A DNA stretch of 64,000 nt. It comes from Deltaproteobacteria bacterium. GTDB lineage: Bacteria > Desulfobacterota > DSM-4660 > Desulfatiglandales > HGW-15. The stretch spans positions 1 through 64,000 of the forward strand of contig JAGVAP010000061.1 of the NCBI GenBank assembly GCA_020060215.1, written 5' to 3'. The first letter of the stretch is position 1. Each line of letters begins with the position of its first letter. The translations under genes and the position numbers were made by a program. The notes below the pieces were generated by a model. It saw nothing but the letters and a program-made list of their open reading frames with translations. It had not been told where the DNA came from and searched no databases. This document shows positions 1 to 9,433 of the stretch, piece after piece.

Positions 1-120
1 ATGCCGGCCATCAAAACGAGGAACTAACTCAAACAGTTGATTTACACCCGGGTCCAGAGAAGGCTCTTTTCAAAATAAATTTTTCGACAGTCTCGTTGTT
101 GGATTCCGGAGGTACTGCAC

Positions 121-1299
121 ATGACTGATCCCTCTCCGATGAGATCACGATGGGAGCACTTATGCTCTGCGAACCGTCACATCGTTGGAAACGTAAAGCG
201 ATTCGACCAGAAGTATGTGATGTACAACCGCCCAAGGTGGGATCCCAGAATTATTCCATACGCTGATGGTATTTATGGCGTTCTACCCACACAGAAAAGC
301 GATGGGTTTACCCTCTTCGACAGAGCCCTGCAAAATACAGGATGGTTTCTTGAAATGGCCTTTGCCCACGGGCACATTGTTCATGGGACAGATCTGTACT
401 CCTGGGAAAAGAAGGCTTATTCTGACTGCCTCAGACTTCCCAAAGGGGAGAAACTGGTTATCCAAGACCCTGCTGACGTAACCAGGCGTGTGAAAAAGGT
501 TGCAAGGTTTCTGGGGGCCGATTTGGTAGGTGTCTGTGAACTCGACAGCCGTTGGGTTTATTCACATTGGTACAACTTGCATACTCGGGAGGAAGGCGTC
601 CTGGAACTGCCTGAAGACTGTAATAAATACGCCATCGCCATTGCCGTCGAAATGGACTATGAGATGTTCAAGACCTCTCCAAAGGAGATTGAGGGCGCCG
701 CAACGGGATTGGGATATTCAAGGATGGCTTTTGTAGCAGGATCCCTGGCTCATTTCATTCGCAATCTGGGCTATAGCGCTATCCCAAGCGGAAACGATAC
801 CGGTCTAAGTATCCCGATTGCAGTTGATGCCGGACTGGGAGAACTCGGAAGGAACGGCATGCTTATTACTGCCAAATATGGACCGAGGGTAAGACTCTGC
901 AAGGTGATTACGAACTTGCCACTTGTTCCTGATAAACCGCTTGAGGTTGGTTCCGCTAGGTTCTGCGAGACATGTGGACTCTGCGCCAAACACTGCCCTG
1001 CGCAGGCCATTCAACACGGGGAGCGCACGACCGAAGCGTTGAACGAGTCGACCAGTCCGGGGGTTCTGAAGTGGCCGGTGGACGGGGAAAAATGCTACCA
1101 GTTCTGGTCGAAGATTCATACCTGTTGCGGTAACTGCATCAGGGTTTGCCCATTCAACAAGCCCGATACGCTGTTCCATCGAACGGTAAGGTGGCATGTA
1201 AAGCACCTGCCACATTTCGACAGATTCTATAGATGGATGGACGAGGTCTCAGGTTACGGTAAACCCATACTGGCCGAAGAATGGTGGGAGAATGGCTAG
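121..1299 (+). CDS. Reductive dehalogenase-like corrinoid/Fe-S protein (copy 1)
   Basis: A 392-residue protein of the RdhA superfamily, cytoplasmic because no Tat or Sec signal is visible. The C-terminal part has two ferredoxin-type motifs: C282-x2-C285-x2-C288-x3-C292-P and C325-x9-C335-C336-x2-C339-x3-C343-P, expected to bind two 4Fe-4S clusters. The centre carries the family pattern GYS near residue 200, then AGLGELGR, GPRVR and LPLVPDKP, which in characterised RdhA enzymes lines the corrinoid pocket. It is shorter than respiratory RdhA (about 450-550 residues) and no RdhB anchor gene is adjacent. The ATG follows the ribosome site ggagg at about 108-112. It is paralogous to the next gene and lies upstream of a Liv transporter and an acyl-CoA ligase. 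The substrate is unknown; dehalogenation or another corrinoid-dependent reduction is inference from family. Confidence 0.8.
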   Translation: MTDPSPMRSRWEHLCSANRHIVGNVKRFDQKYVMYNRPRWDPRIIPYADGIYGVLPTQKSDGFTLFDRALQNTGWFLEMAFAHGHIVHGTDLYSWEKKAYSDCLRLPKGEKLVIQDPADVTRRVKKVARFLGADLVGVCELDSRWVYSHWYNLHTREEGVLELPEDCNKYAIAIAVEMDYEMFKTSPKEIEGAATGLGYSRMAFVAGSLAHFIRNLGYSAIPSGNDTGLSIPIAVDAGLGELGRNGMLITAKYGPRVRLCKVITNLPLVPDKPLEVGSARFCETCGLCAKHCPAQAIQHGERTTEALNESTSPGVLKWPVDGEKCYQFWSKIHTCCGNCIRVCPFNKPDTLFHRTVRWHVKHLPHFDRFYRWMDEVSGYGKPILAEEWWENG

Positions 1300-1528
1300 A
1301 ATGTCCGCAGGGTAGCCGAAAGCTCGATCTGAGGTTTTTTGAACGATTGAGTCCACGCTCTCGGGCGATGCCGGGTTTGAAAGGCGATGCCAAGGCGCGC
1401 GTGCCGTTCAAATGGAATTCGCAGTTTTCAGATCGTGCCCAACGCAAAAGGTGCCGACGAGCTGGACTGCTCCTGGTCCCCGCCAGGTGCTGATGAGATT
1501 TGACCAATGTTGTTGCCGAGGAGTCAGC

Positions 1529-2737
1529 ATGAAGAGCAGAGAGCGTGATGGGAGACCTAAACCGGCATCCGATGAACAGGTGAAAGCCGTTCCTAAGCGG
1601 TTCAAGGAGGGAGCGCATCGATATACTGTCGGAGAAGTGAAGCGCTTCGATCAAAAGAACGATATGTTCAAAAGACCCAGGTGGGACCCTACGGTCGAAT
1701 TCGGTAAAAAGTATTACGGTTTGGTTATGCCGAAAAACGACAAACCCGGGTATACCCACTTGGAAATGGCTTTCAAGAATACCGCATGGTGGATCGAACT
1801 GGCCTTTGCTCAGAGTGTGCTGGGGGGTAAGATGGGGCTCTTGGCATGGGAAGCAAAGCAATGGGGCGATAGCCGGCCTCCCGAAGATCTGAAGTGGCAC
1901 GTGGATGATCCATTCAAGATGACAAAGATCATCAAGAAGGTTGCCGCCTTTTTCGGCGCGTCTCTGGTGGGGATATGTGAGCTTGACAAGCGATGGGTCT
2001 ACTCCCACGCCTACCACCTCAGGACATCGGTTCATGAGCCTATTGAGATACCCGATGAAATCAACCACGCCATTGTACTGGCCGTGGAGATGAATTACGA
2101 GGCCTACCGATGTTCGCCCAGTTACATCCAGGGCGCTGCAACGGGTTGGGGATATTCCCAGGAAGCCATGATCGCCGGACTGGTGGCGCAGTTTGTCCGT
2201 GGCCTGGGATTTAGAGCTTTACCTAATGCCAACGATACCTCCTGCAGCGTGCCCATTGCGATAGATGCCGGATTGGGAGAACTCTCTCGGGCAGGGTTCT
2301 TGATTACTCCGAAATTTGGGCCCAGGGTTCGAATCAGCAAGGTTTTTACCGATCTCCCCCTGGTGCCGGACAAGCCCATTGAGTTCGGCGTTTGGGATTT
2401 CTGCAGAATTTGCGGCAAGTGTGCAGAAAACTGTCCAGGACATGCCATCATGCACGGGGAGCCCACCACCGAGGTACACAACATCTCCAATCGCGAGGGG
2501 TTGATCCGCTGGCCTGTCAATGGGGAAAAATGCCTGGCCTTTTGGGCCGCTCAAGGAGGATCCTGCGGCAACTGTATCCGGGTCTGTCCGTTCAACAAGC
2601 CGCACAACTGGTTCCACAACGGCGTACGGTGGGGAGTGAATCACCTCCGCCGACTGGACAAGCTCTTCCTGTGGGGCGATGATCTGCTGGGCTATGGAAA
2701 GCAATTGAAAGCCGAGGAGTACTGGGACCTCAAGTAA
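1529..2737 (+). CDS. Reductive dehalogenase-like corrinoid/Fe-S protein (copy 2)
   Basis: A 402-residue paralogue of the preceding gene, with the same architecture: a polar N-terminus, a central domain (GWGYSQEA, AGLGELSR, GPRVR, LPLVPDKP) and two cluster motifs, C292-x2-C295-x2-C298-x3-C302-P and C335-x10-C346-x2-C349-x3-C353-P. No signal peptide or membrane anchor is seen. An ATG at 1412 is in frame, but the 39 residues it would add do not look conserved; the ATG at 1529 follows a gccgaggag ribosome site and matches the N-terminus of copy 1. The gap from copy 1 is about 230 bases, so the two may be co-transcribed or separately controlled. Function is inferred from family only. Confidence 0.8.
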   Translation: MKSRERDGRPKPASDEQVKAVPKRFKEGAHRYTVGEVKRFDQKNDMFKRPRWDPTVEFGKKYYGLVMPKNDKPGYTHLEMAFKNTAWWIELAFAQSVLGGKMGLLAWEAKQWGDSRPPEDLKWHVDDPFKMTKIIKKVAAFFGASLVGICELDKRWVYSHAYHLRTSVHEPIEIPDEINHAIVLAVEMNYEAYRCSPSYIQGAATGWGYSQEAMIAGLVAQFVRGLGFRALPNANDTSCSVPIAIDAGLGELSRAGFLITPKFGPRVRISKVFTDLPLVPDKPIEFGVWDFCRICGKCAENCPGHAIMHGEPTTEVHNISNREGLIRWPVNGEKCLAFWAAQGGSCGNCIRVCPFNKPHNWFHNGVRWGVNHLRRLDKLFLWGDDLLGYGKQLKAEEYWDLK

Positions 2738-2893
2738 GTTAGACCGGTCGCTTTTATGATCCAAAGGGGAGGATCAAACCCAGAAAGCTCTCTGAGATCA
2801 TTAGTCGGGTTTCTGCAAGAGGCGTTTAAGGATTCGGGATGGGATGAATTAATTCCCCCCCTCTAACCGATCACCAACAACCGGAGGTCTGAT

Positions 2894-4180
2894 ATGATGG
2901 TGTTTCGAGCCGGGAAAAGTCTGTTCAAGGGTTTGCTCACACTCACTGTCGTCTCACTGGCCTTGCTGCCTTTTGCGGGAGAGACGCCTATGGCCGCAGA
3001 ACCGATTATCATTGGATCTCCCCTTGCCGTGGGGTTCCCGCAAGGGGTGGGGGCCAAACACGGGTTTGAGCTTGCGGTCAAGAAGATCAATGAGGGTGGT
3101 GGCGTGAAGGTCGGAAATGAACGGAGGCCGTTTGAGCTTGTGGTCATGGACACGCGGGACCTGGCAGCCGGTGTTCCGGTCAGTGAGTCGCTCTTGACGG
3201 TCGAGCGGCTCATCCTGGGAAAGAAAGCGGACTTCCTCTTAGGCGGGCCCGTTCGCTCCGAGGCCGCTCTGGCAGTCATGGATCTGATCGCAAACCACAA
3301 GAAGATCCATATTCTGACGGCCGGTTCCATAACGCCGGCCTATACCAGGAAAATCGCCGAGGATTACAACAAGTATAAATACCTCTTTAGGCTCTCAGCG
3401 AATGCCTTATCCTTTGTGGGCGAAACACTGCAGTTCTTCAGCTCCCTGAAAAGCGAACTCGGATACAACAGGGTCTCCATCATGATCCAGGATGTTTTGC
3501 ATGCCAGGGAGATGGCGAACTTCGTCAAGGGGGGCCTCACCAAGATGGGCGGCTGGGAAGTTCAAGAGCCCCTGATATACCCTACCGGATCCATGGACTA
3601 CGCAACGGGTCTGCTCCAGGTCAAGCGACAGAAGGCCCAGATCGTCTTTGTCTGGATGGACCATCCGGAGGTTTCGATACTGATCAAACAGGCACATGAC
3701 TTCAAACTGCCGGCCTTGCTCGCGGGAAAACAAGGGGGCCTGCAGGATCCCGACTTCTAGAAAGCGACCGAGGGTAAATGTCATGGGGCCATCAGTACGG
3801 AAATGAAGGCCAGTTCCCTGCCTCACCCCGCATTACCCGGGAGCAAGGAATACTTCGACGAAACCGTCAAGATGTTCGGCAAGGGTCCCATCGACGAGTG
3901 GGCGGGAATCAGTTATATGAGTGTCTTTGTCCTGGCCGAGGCCATCGAGCGCGCAGGCACCCTCGAGACGAATGCCGTCCTCAAGGAGATCGAGAACACG
4001 GATAGGCCGAGCATTATGGGGCGCATCCGCTTTGACCCCAGGAGCCACCAGGTCATAGAGAAGCTCGATCCGAATGAAGGCGTCATTTCCATGTGGTCAC
4101 AATGGCAGAACGGAAAGAGGATCCCCGTCTTTCCTCCCAAGATCGCGAGCAGGGTGATTCCTACCCCCTGGGGCAAGTGA
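2894..4180 (+). pseudogene. Liv-type ABC transporter substrate-binding protein interrupted by an in-frame TAG
   Basis: Periplasmic binding protein of the LivK/Peripla_BP_6 family. Residues 1-35 form a Sec signal peptide with a hydrophobic core, cleaved probably near MAA. The mature part begins with the typical IIIGSPLAV strand and contains EAALAVMD and YKYLFRL segments. Codon 289 (3758-3760) is TAG; the same frame continues without any shift through 4180 and encodes a normal C-terminal lobe (EYFDETVKMFGKGPIDEW and a PTPWGK end). In relatives this position after DPDF is normally Trp, so TGG to TAG is the simplest change. The total of about 428 codons is normal for the family. TAG ends many other genes here, so general recoding is unlikely. 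Either a mutation, an assembly error or rare readthrough. It heads livHMGF and would supply their ligand. Confidence 0.85.
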
Positions 4181-4298
4181 GCCTGATCATCACGCACAGG
4201 AGAACCGGCGGGAGAGAGAGAAAAATGCCTCTGAGCTCCTGCCGTTTCTCAAGCAGTCAGGGTAAGCTCGACAACCCTAACCTTTGCAGAGTGCCCAG

Positions 4299-5168
4299 AT
4301 GCTTGATGTGATCGTTTACGGCTTCATCAACAGCGCTATCTTCGCCCTCATGTCAATGGGTTTCGCTTTGGTATATGGGGTCAGCCGGCTCCCTAACTTC
4401 GCACATGGGGCATTGTACATTCTTACGGGTTATGCCACCTGGACGTCGATGAACATGCTTGGATTGAACTATGTTCTTTCCATTCTTCTGGCGCTGCTTG
4501 CGGTCACTGCGATCGGAGCCCTGATGTATCGGTTCCTGCTGATCAGGGTCCGGGGTATGCCGATGTCGGAAATCATGGCGACTTTCGCCGTCGGTCTCGC
4601 CATCATGGAAGCACTGCGCTGGTGGGGTTTCATAGGACAGGCCTATATCCTGCCATCGTTCGTCAAAGGCGTTGTCCTGATAGGCGATGTGCCGGTGGAT
4701 CTGCAGCGACTGGTTGTCCTAGGGGTGAGCGCGATCGTGGTCATCCTCTTGTGGCTCTTTACCCTTTACACCAAAGTCGGCCTGTCCTTGAGCGCCATCG
4801 CCCAGGACGAACACGCAGCAATGATGCTGGGGATGGACTCCGATCTGGCGGCGGGTATCGCGATGGCCTTCGGTTCAGCGCTGGCGGGTGTGGCCGCAGT
4901 CGTCGTTCTGCCCTTGGGGAACATTACGGTGGAAACCGGGTACGAAGTGCTCATCTATGCCGTGGCCGTAGCCGCGATCGGGGGCCTGGGAAGCTGGTTC
5001 GGCGCGGTCGTGGCCGCATTCATCATCGGTTTCGCTCAGGTCATTACCATGGTATACATCGCCCCCCAGTACCAGATGGTCGTAGTTTTCCTTGCGATTA
5101 TCCTGACTTTTGTCATAAGGCCTTCGGGACTATTCGGCAGGCAGAAAAATCTTGAAGAGAGAGTTTAG
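4299..5168 (+). CDS. livH: Branched-chain-type ABC transporter permease LivH
   Basis: About 289 residues, almost entirely hydrophobic, with roughly eight membrane segments. The opening residues (GFINSAIFALMSMGFALVYG) and the AQDEHAAMMLGMD loop are typical of LivH, the cytoplasmic-loop EAA-like region that contacts the ATPases. It forms the inner-membrane channel with LivM. The start is taken at ATG 4299; an in-frame TTG at 4284 is an alternative, and neither has a strong ribosome site. It lies between the binding protein and livM, with a 2-base gap to livM. Liv-type systems move branched-chain amino acids but also aromatic acids, amides and urea; the ligase downstream suggests a carboxylic acid, which is inference. 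Confidence 0.88.
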   Translation: MLDVIVYGFINSAIFALMSMGFALVYGVSRLPNFAHGALYILTGYATWTSMNMLGLNYVLSILLALLAVTAIGALMYRFLLIRVRGMPMSEIMATFAVGLAIMEALRWWGFIGQAYILPSFVKGVVLIGDVPVDLQRLVVLGVSAIVVILLWLFTLYTKVGLSLSAIAQDEHAAMMLGMDSDLAAGIAMAFGSALAGVAAVVVLPLGNITVETGYEVLIYAVAVAAIGGLGSWFGAVVAAFIIGFAQVITMVYIAPQYQMVVVFLAIILTFVIRPSGLFGRQKNLEERV

Positions 5169-5170
5169 AC

Positions 5171-6184
5171 TTGCTCGCTAAGGACAAACGAAAAGAGAGG
5201 ATCGACCGGGGGGTCAAGGTGCGGTCACAGGGGGTCTATGCGCTGGCTTCAGTCAGGGAACTGGCCTATCTTGCGGCTCCCAGACTCTTGCTGATCATTG
5301 GTCTCCTCTCCGCGCCACTGGCGATGCCGGATCTGTATTGGCAGCGGGTCATCTGCATGTCCTGCATCTTCGCACTTCTGGCGCTTTCCTTCGACTTCCT
5401 TGCACATTTTACCGGATTCGTATCCCTGGGCGGTGCGCTTTTCGTAGGCCTGGGAGGGTATATTTCCGGTTCCCTGAATGCCTACCTGGGGATAACTCCC
5501 GCCTTTTCGATTCCTATGGCCACCCTTGCGGGCGCGCTCATCAGCACTGTTCTCTTGCTTCCATGCCTGCCGTTGAGGGGCATTTACTTCGCCGTAGTCA
5601 CCCTCATGTACCCGCTTCTTCTGGCAAGGATCATTCCCGCGCTCAACATCCTGGGCGGCACGGACGGTATAACCGGTATTGCTACGTTTCCAAATGTATG
5701 GGTTGCATCTTACCTGGTCATCGGGGTCGCGATCGTTGGGCTTTTCTCGCTTCGGAGGCTGGTCACAGAAGATTACGGTCTTGTCCTTCACAGCATCAAG
5801 GATAACGATCAGGCCGTCCAGGCCTCCGGCATCGACGTAACCCCGTACAGGGCCCAGGCCGTATTCGTTGCGGCAATCATCGGGAACTTCGCCGGTGCGT
5901 ACCTTGTCCACCTGTACGGCTGGGTCGGTATCTCGATGTTTGCCCTCGATTTCTCTATTCTCCCCGTTGCAGCTACTGTCGTGGGCGGAGTGGGAACCCT
6001 TGTGGGCCCTTTGCTGGGAAGCCTGATCCTTACACCTATATCGGAGTCGCTCCGCGACTTCGGCACCTTGAGGATCGTCTTCTACAGCCTGGTCTTGCTG
6101 GTTTTCATCCTTTTCCGGCCCGAGGGTTTCATGAATTACCTGGATCGAAAGTATCATCAGTTTGAGCGATGGAAAGAGGTGTGA
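5171..6184 (+). CDS. livM: Branched-chain-type ABC transporter permease LivM
   Basis: A 337-residue multi-spanning permease that pairs with LivH. After a basic, soluble N-terminus of about 40 residues there are about nine hydrophobic segments. The loop HSIKDNDQAVQASGID is the LivM counterpart of the EAA motif and the segment GGVGTLVGPLLG is characteristic. Translation starts at TTG 5171, two bases after the livH stop, consistent with coupling. The long charged leader before the first membrane segment is a little unusual. Its 3' end almost touches livG. Confidence 0.88.
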   Translation: MLAKDKRKERIDRGVKVRSQGVYALASVRELAYLAAPRLLLIIGLLSAPLAMPDLYWQRVICMSCIFALLALSFDFLAHFTGFVSLGGALFVGLGGYISGSLNAYLGITPAFSIPMATLAGALISTVLLLPCLPLRGIYFAVVTLMYPLLLARIIPALNILGGTDGITGIATFPNVWVASYLVIGVAIVGLFSLRRLVTEDYGLVLHSIKDNDQAVQASGIDVTPYRAQAVFVAAIIGNFAGAYLVHLYGWVGISMFALDFSILPVAATVVGGVGTLVGPLLGSLILTPISESLRDFGTLRIVFYSLVLLVFILFRPEGFMNYLDRKYHQFERWKEV

Positions 6185-6185
6185 A

Positions 6186-6950
6186 TTGGGTTCAGAGGTT
6201 CTCCTTCAATTGGATCGGGTTTCCAAATCGTTCGGGGGTGTCCAGGCGGTCCACAAGGTGAGCTTCGCGTTGCGTAGCGGGGAAATACTCGGAATTATCG
6301 GACCCAACGGATCGGGGAAGACCACGCTGGTCAACATCATCACTGGTTTCGTAAGACCCGATTCGGGGAAGATCCTCTTCCGGGGCCAGGAGATCACCAG
6401 GCTGAAGCCGTGCAGGATCGCCGATCTGGGTATCACGCGCACCTTTCAGAACATGAGACCCTTCTATACGCTTCCCGCTTTCAAGAACCTTATTGCACCC
6501 CTATGTTCTCCCCGAGTAAGGAGGGCCGCTGGCGGAAGCCTCGGAGACCGATATGCGGTCGCCATCGACATCCTAGAGGAGATTGGCTTCGAACGCGATG
6601 CCCATGTCCCCTATAAACTCGCCTCTTCGCTTCCACAGGGATACCTAAAACGGTTGGAGCTTGCACGCTGCATAGCCCTGAGACCGGAGATCATTATCGC
6701 TGATGAATTGTTTTCGGGATTGAGTATGAGTGAAATCGCCACCATGGTTCCCATCGTGGAGAGACTCCAAATGGACGGCATCACCATCATCATGATTGAA
6801 CACCGGCTCAGAGAGCTCTTCATGGTGGCCCAACGTGTAATGGTCATGAATTTTGGAATGAAAATCACCGAGGGGACACCCGGGGAGATTGTAGAGGATG
6901 AGCAGGTGAAGACAGCATACTTCGGGAGAAAAAGGGAAGATAAGGTCTGA
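6186..6950 (+). CDS. livG: Liv-type ABC transporter ATP-binding protein LivG
   Basis: About 254 residues, one of two cytoplasmic ATPases of the transporter. Walker A reads GPNGSGKTT; the family mark TRTFQNMRPF follows; Walker B is IIIADELFSGL with the catalytic Glu. The ABC signature is SSLPQGYLKRLEL rather than the common LSYGQ or LSGGQ, and the usual P after the Walker-B Glu is Leu. I place the start at TTG 6186, just after the ribosome site aaagaggtg; a TTG at 6162 overlapping livM is possible. Next gene livF begins four bases after its stop. Confidence 0.88.
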   Translation: MGSEVLLQLDRVSKSFGGVQAVHKVSFALRSGEILGIIGPNGSGKTTLVNIITGFVRPDSGKILFRGQEITRLKPCRIADLGITRTFQNMRPFYTLPAFKNLIAPLCSPRVRRAAGGSLGDRYAVAIDILEEIGFERDAHVPYKLASSLPQGYLKRLELARCIALRPEIIIADELFSGLSMSEIATMVPIVERLQMDGITIIMIEHRLRELFMVAQRVMVMNFGMKITEGTPGEIVEDEQVKTAYFGRKREDKV

Positions 6951-6954
6951 GGCC

Positions 6955-7701
6955 ATGCTGGAAGTCAAGAACCTTCTGGTTTTTTATGAAAACTCGCTGG
7001 CCATTAACAACGTCAGCCTGGTAGCGGCCCAAGGGAAGATCACCGGGATATTTGGGTCAAATAGTGCGGGGAAGTCTACCCTGATGTACGCCGTATCGGG
7101 CATCCTCCTGGATGTCAAGAAAAAGGAAGAGATGCGCGGAGGGGAGAGAATCTCCGTGTTCGGAGAGATCAAGTTCAATGGAGAAGACCTCCGAGACCTC
7201 AAGGCCAGTCAGAGGGCGAGGAAGGGAGTTATCCTGTGCCCGGAAAGGCGGCGGGTTTTCGCTGAAAGCAGCACTCTGACGAACCTGAGAATGGGGGGCT
7301 ACCTCGCCAGCCGGAAGCAGGCCAGGGAAACCCTCGAATTCGTTTTTCACCTCTTCCCGAACCTGAGAAGGTGGAAGAGACGGGAGGCGGGATTCTTGAG
7401 CGGGGGGGAGCAGCAGATGCTGGCCATAGGCCGAGCCTTGATGGCCCAGCCCAAAGTTCTGTTGCTGGATGAGCCCCTCATGGGACTCAGCCCCCTGGTC
7501 GAAGAGACGCTGGTTGAGGCTGTCCAAAGCATAAACAGGCGGACAGGGATAACGGTTCTGATCACGGAGCAGTACGCCCGACCCGTTCTCCCCATGATCG
7601 ATTATGGCTACGTACTGGAGAACGGAAGTGCGGTGTTGGCAGGGAGCGGTCCGGAACTGATGGAAAACCCGGATATGCGGGCCGCTTACTTCGGAATATA
7701 G
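6955..7701 (+). CDS. livF: Liv-type ABC transporter ATP-binding protein LivF
   Basis: A 248-residue second ATPase of the system. Walker A is GSNSAGKST, the signature LSGGEQQMLAIGRALM, Walker B VLLLDEPLMGLSP, and the H-loop region reads TVLITEQYA, with Gln-Tyr following the Glu where LivF proteins often have Gln-Asn. A slightly longer insertion (residues about 55-75, rich in Lys and Glu) separates Walker A from the Q-loop compared with Escherichia coli LivF. It ends 64 bases before the acyl-CoA ligase gene, so the whole livHMGF-ligase run is probably one transcript ending at the hairpin at 9420-9452. Confidence 0.88.
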   Translation: MLEVKNLLVFYENSLAINNVSLVAAQGKITGIFGSNSAGKSTLMYAVSGILLDVKKKEEMRGGERISVFGEIKFNGEDLRDLKASQRARKGVILCPERRRVFAESSTLTNLRMGGYLASRKQARETLEFVFHLFPNLRRWKRREAGFLSGGEQQMLAIGRALMAQPKVLLLDEPLMGLSPLVEETLVEAVQSINRRTGITVLITEQYARPVLPMIDYGYVLENGSAVLAGSGPELMENPDMRAAYFGI

Positions 7702-7765
7702 ACGAGCCCCGTATCTCCTCGGCCACCTCTTCTAAACGGAGGATGTTTTTAACAGCGGAATCCCC

Positions 7766-9433
7766 ATGGTTCGAATGTCACCAAAAGAACAGTTCATATA
7801 CAGCGGGCTTGAAAGGGTCTCCCTGGAAAATCCTGATCGTACCGCCCTTATCTTCTTGGGCGAGAGGATATCCTTCGGAAAGCTGAACCGGTTGGTGAAC
7901 CGGTTCGCCGCCTCACTTTATGATCTGGGAGTCAGGTGCGATGAAAAGTGCGTAATCTACACGGCAAACTGCCCACAGTGGATCATCGCGTATTTGGGGC
8001 TGCAGAAGATCGGGGCTGTTCCGGTCCCTGTTTCTCCTGTCTATACACCCCGGGAAATCAAATACATGATCAATGATGCCCAGGCGGAGACGGTCATCTG
8101 CCAGGACGTCAACTTTGGATATATTCGACAGGTCTTCGAGGGCACGGGTCTGAAAAGGGTTATCATTACGAATCTGGTGGACCTCTTGCCCGTGTGGAAG
8201 AAGTTCCTTGGCTGGCTTTTCGATAAAGTGCCTGCCGGTGCCGTGGAGAAAAGAAGCGGGATATATTCCTTCAGGCAGATGATAGAGAAGTCTCCACCTG
8301 ATCCCCCATCGATGAGGCTCCATCCGGCGGACCAGCTGGCTTATATCCTGTATACTGGAGGGACGACCAGCCTGCCCAAAGGAGTGCCCGGCACGCATCG
8401 GACCCTCCTGGAATATGGGGAAGGCTACGGCGAGATCACGAAGGGTTTTCTTCAGGACGGCGAGGAGACGCTCATCCTGGTAAACCCCCTCTTTCATATT
8501 ATGGGGCAAGGGACAATTATCGGCCTCGGGTTCAACCGCGGGAATACGACCGTTCTGATGCCGTACCCGGAAATCGATCCGATACTCGATGCCGTACAGA
8601 AGCACAAGGGAACTTTGTTTCTCGGGGTCCCCGCGCTCTACCGCATGATACTGGACAATGACAGGCTGAATCTGTATGACCTTTCGTCGCTGAAATACTG
8701 CTGGGTGGGGGGTGACGTGCTTCCGATGGACATCTACAGGCGCTGGAAGGAGAGATTCGGGCTGCCCATCTACCAGACCTATGGGACTACTGAAGCTGTT
8801 TTCGTCTGCGCCAGCCCCTTGGGAGCGGAGCCGACGCCGAGCAGTATCGGACGTCCGTTCTCGTTCATGAAATACATGATCGTGGATCCGGACACGCTTC
8901 AACCCGTGCCGTTGAATACCACCGGAGAACTGTTGACCGCGTTTGAAGGCGGGACCAGGAACTACTGGAACAAACCGGAGGAGACGGCCTTGTCATGGGT
9001 AGAACTGAACAACGAGAGGTGGTACAGAACAAGAGACTATGTGCAGATGCGGGAAGACGGGCTCCTCTACTACGTAGACAGGGCAGCGGACACGATCAAG
9101 TACAAAGGGTACAGAATCTCATGCTCCGAAATCGAGGCGGTCCTGCAGGATCACCCGGCCGTCATAGACGCCTGTGTGGTGGGGGTGCCCGATCTCAAGG
9201 TCGGAGAGCGAGTCAAAGCCATGGTCGTTCTGAAAGAAGATGCCAGAGGGGTTAGCTCTCCCGAATTGATGGCGTGGTGCCGGGACAGGCTCTCTCCCTA
9301 CAAGGTTCCCAGATACATTGAATTCAGGGACATGCTCCCCAAGTCCAAAGTCGGCAAGTTGCTCCGGCGCGAAATCAGGGACGAGGAGCGCCGACGGACC
9401 GGAAAGAGCACTGAGAAGAAACAGACAGCATGA
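7766..9433 (+). CDS. AMP-dependent acyl-CoA synthetase/ligase
   Basis: A 555-residue member of the ANL adenylating superfamily. Core motifs are in order: the phosphate-binding loop YILYTGGTTSLPKG (from residue 193), the YGTTEA motif, the hinge region YYVDRAADTIKYKGYRISCSEIE, and the catalytic C-terminal Lys in PKSKVGKLLRREI. It should convert a carboxylic acid, ATP and CoA to an acyl-CoA via an acyl-adenylate. Motifs do not fix the substrate; position after a Liv transporter and two RdhA-like proteins suggests an imported, perhaps aromatic or halogenated, acid. The ATG at 7766 is used; ATG 7775 is an alternative, and a ggagga sequence lies 20 or more bases upstream. Its stop codon sits in the loop of a terminator hairpin. 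Confidence 0.88.
   Translation: MVRMSPKEQFIYSGLERVSLENPDRTALIFLGERISFGKLNRLVNRFAASLYDLGVRCDEKCVIYTANCPQWIIAYLGLQKIGAVPVPVSPVYTPREIKYMINDAQAETVICQDVNFGYIRQVFEGTGLKRVIITNLVDLLPVWKKFLGWLFDKVPAGAVEKRSGIYSFRQMIEKSPPDPPSMRLHPADQLAYILYTGGTTSLPKGVPGTHRTLLEYGEGYGEITKGFLQDGEETLILVNPLFHIMGQGTIIGLGFNRGNTTVLMPYPEIDPILDAVQKHKGTLFLGVPALYRMILDNDRLNLYDLSSLKYCWVGGDVLPMDIYRRWKERFGLPIYQTYGTTEAVFVCASPLGAEPTPSSIGRPFSFMKYMIVDPDTLQPVPLNTTGELLTAFEGGTRNYWNKPEETALSWVELNNERWYRTRDYVQMREDGLLYYVDRAADTIKYKGYRISCSEIEAVLQDHPAVIDACVVGVPDLKVGERVKAMVVLKEDARGVSSPELMAWCRDRLSPYKVPRYIEFRDMLPKSKVGKLLRREIRDEERRRTGKSTEKKQTA

Noticed and set aside
1412..1528. 39-residue N-terminal extension of the second RdhA-like gene
   Set aside because: It does not align with copy 1 and the ATG at 1529 has a better ribosome site.
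1154..2068. 304-residue open frame opposite the RdhA-like genes
   Set aside because: It spans the ends of two real genes on the other strand and shows no domain.
3758..3760. Pyrrolysine insertion at the livK TAG
   Set aside because: The family has Trp there, no pyl genes are visible, and TAG is a normal stop in neighbouring genes; kept only as a question.
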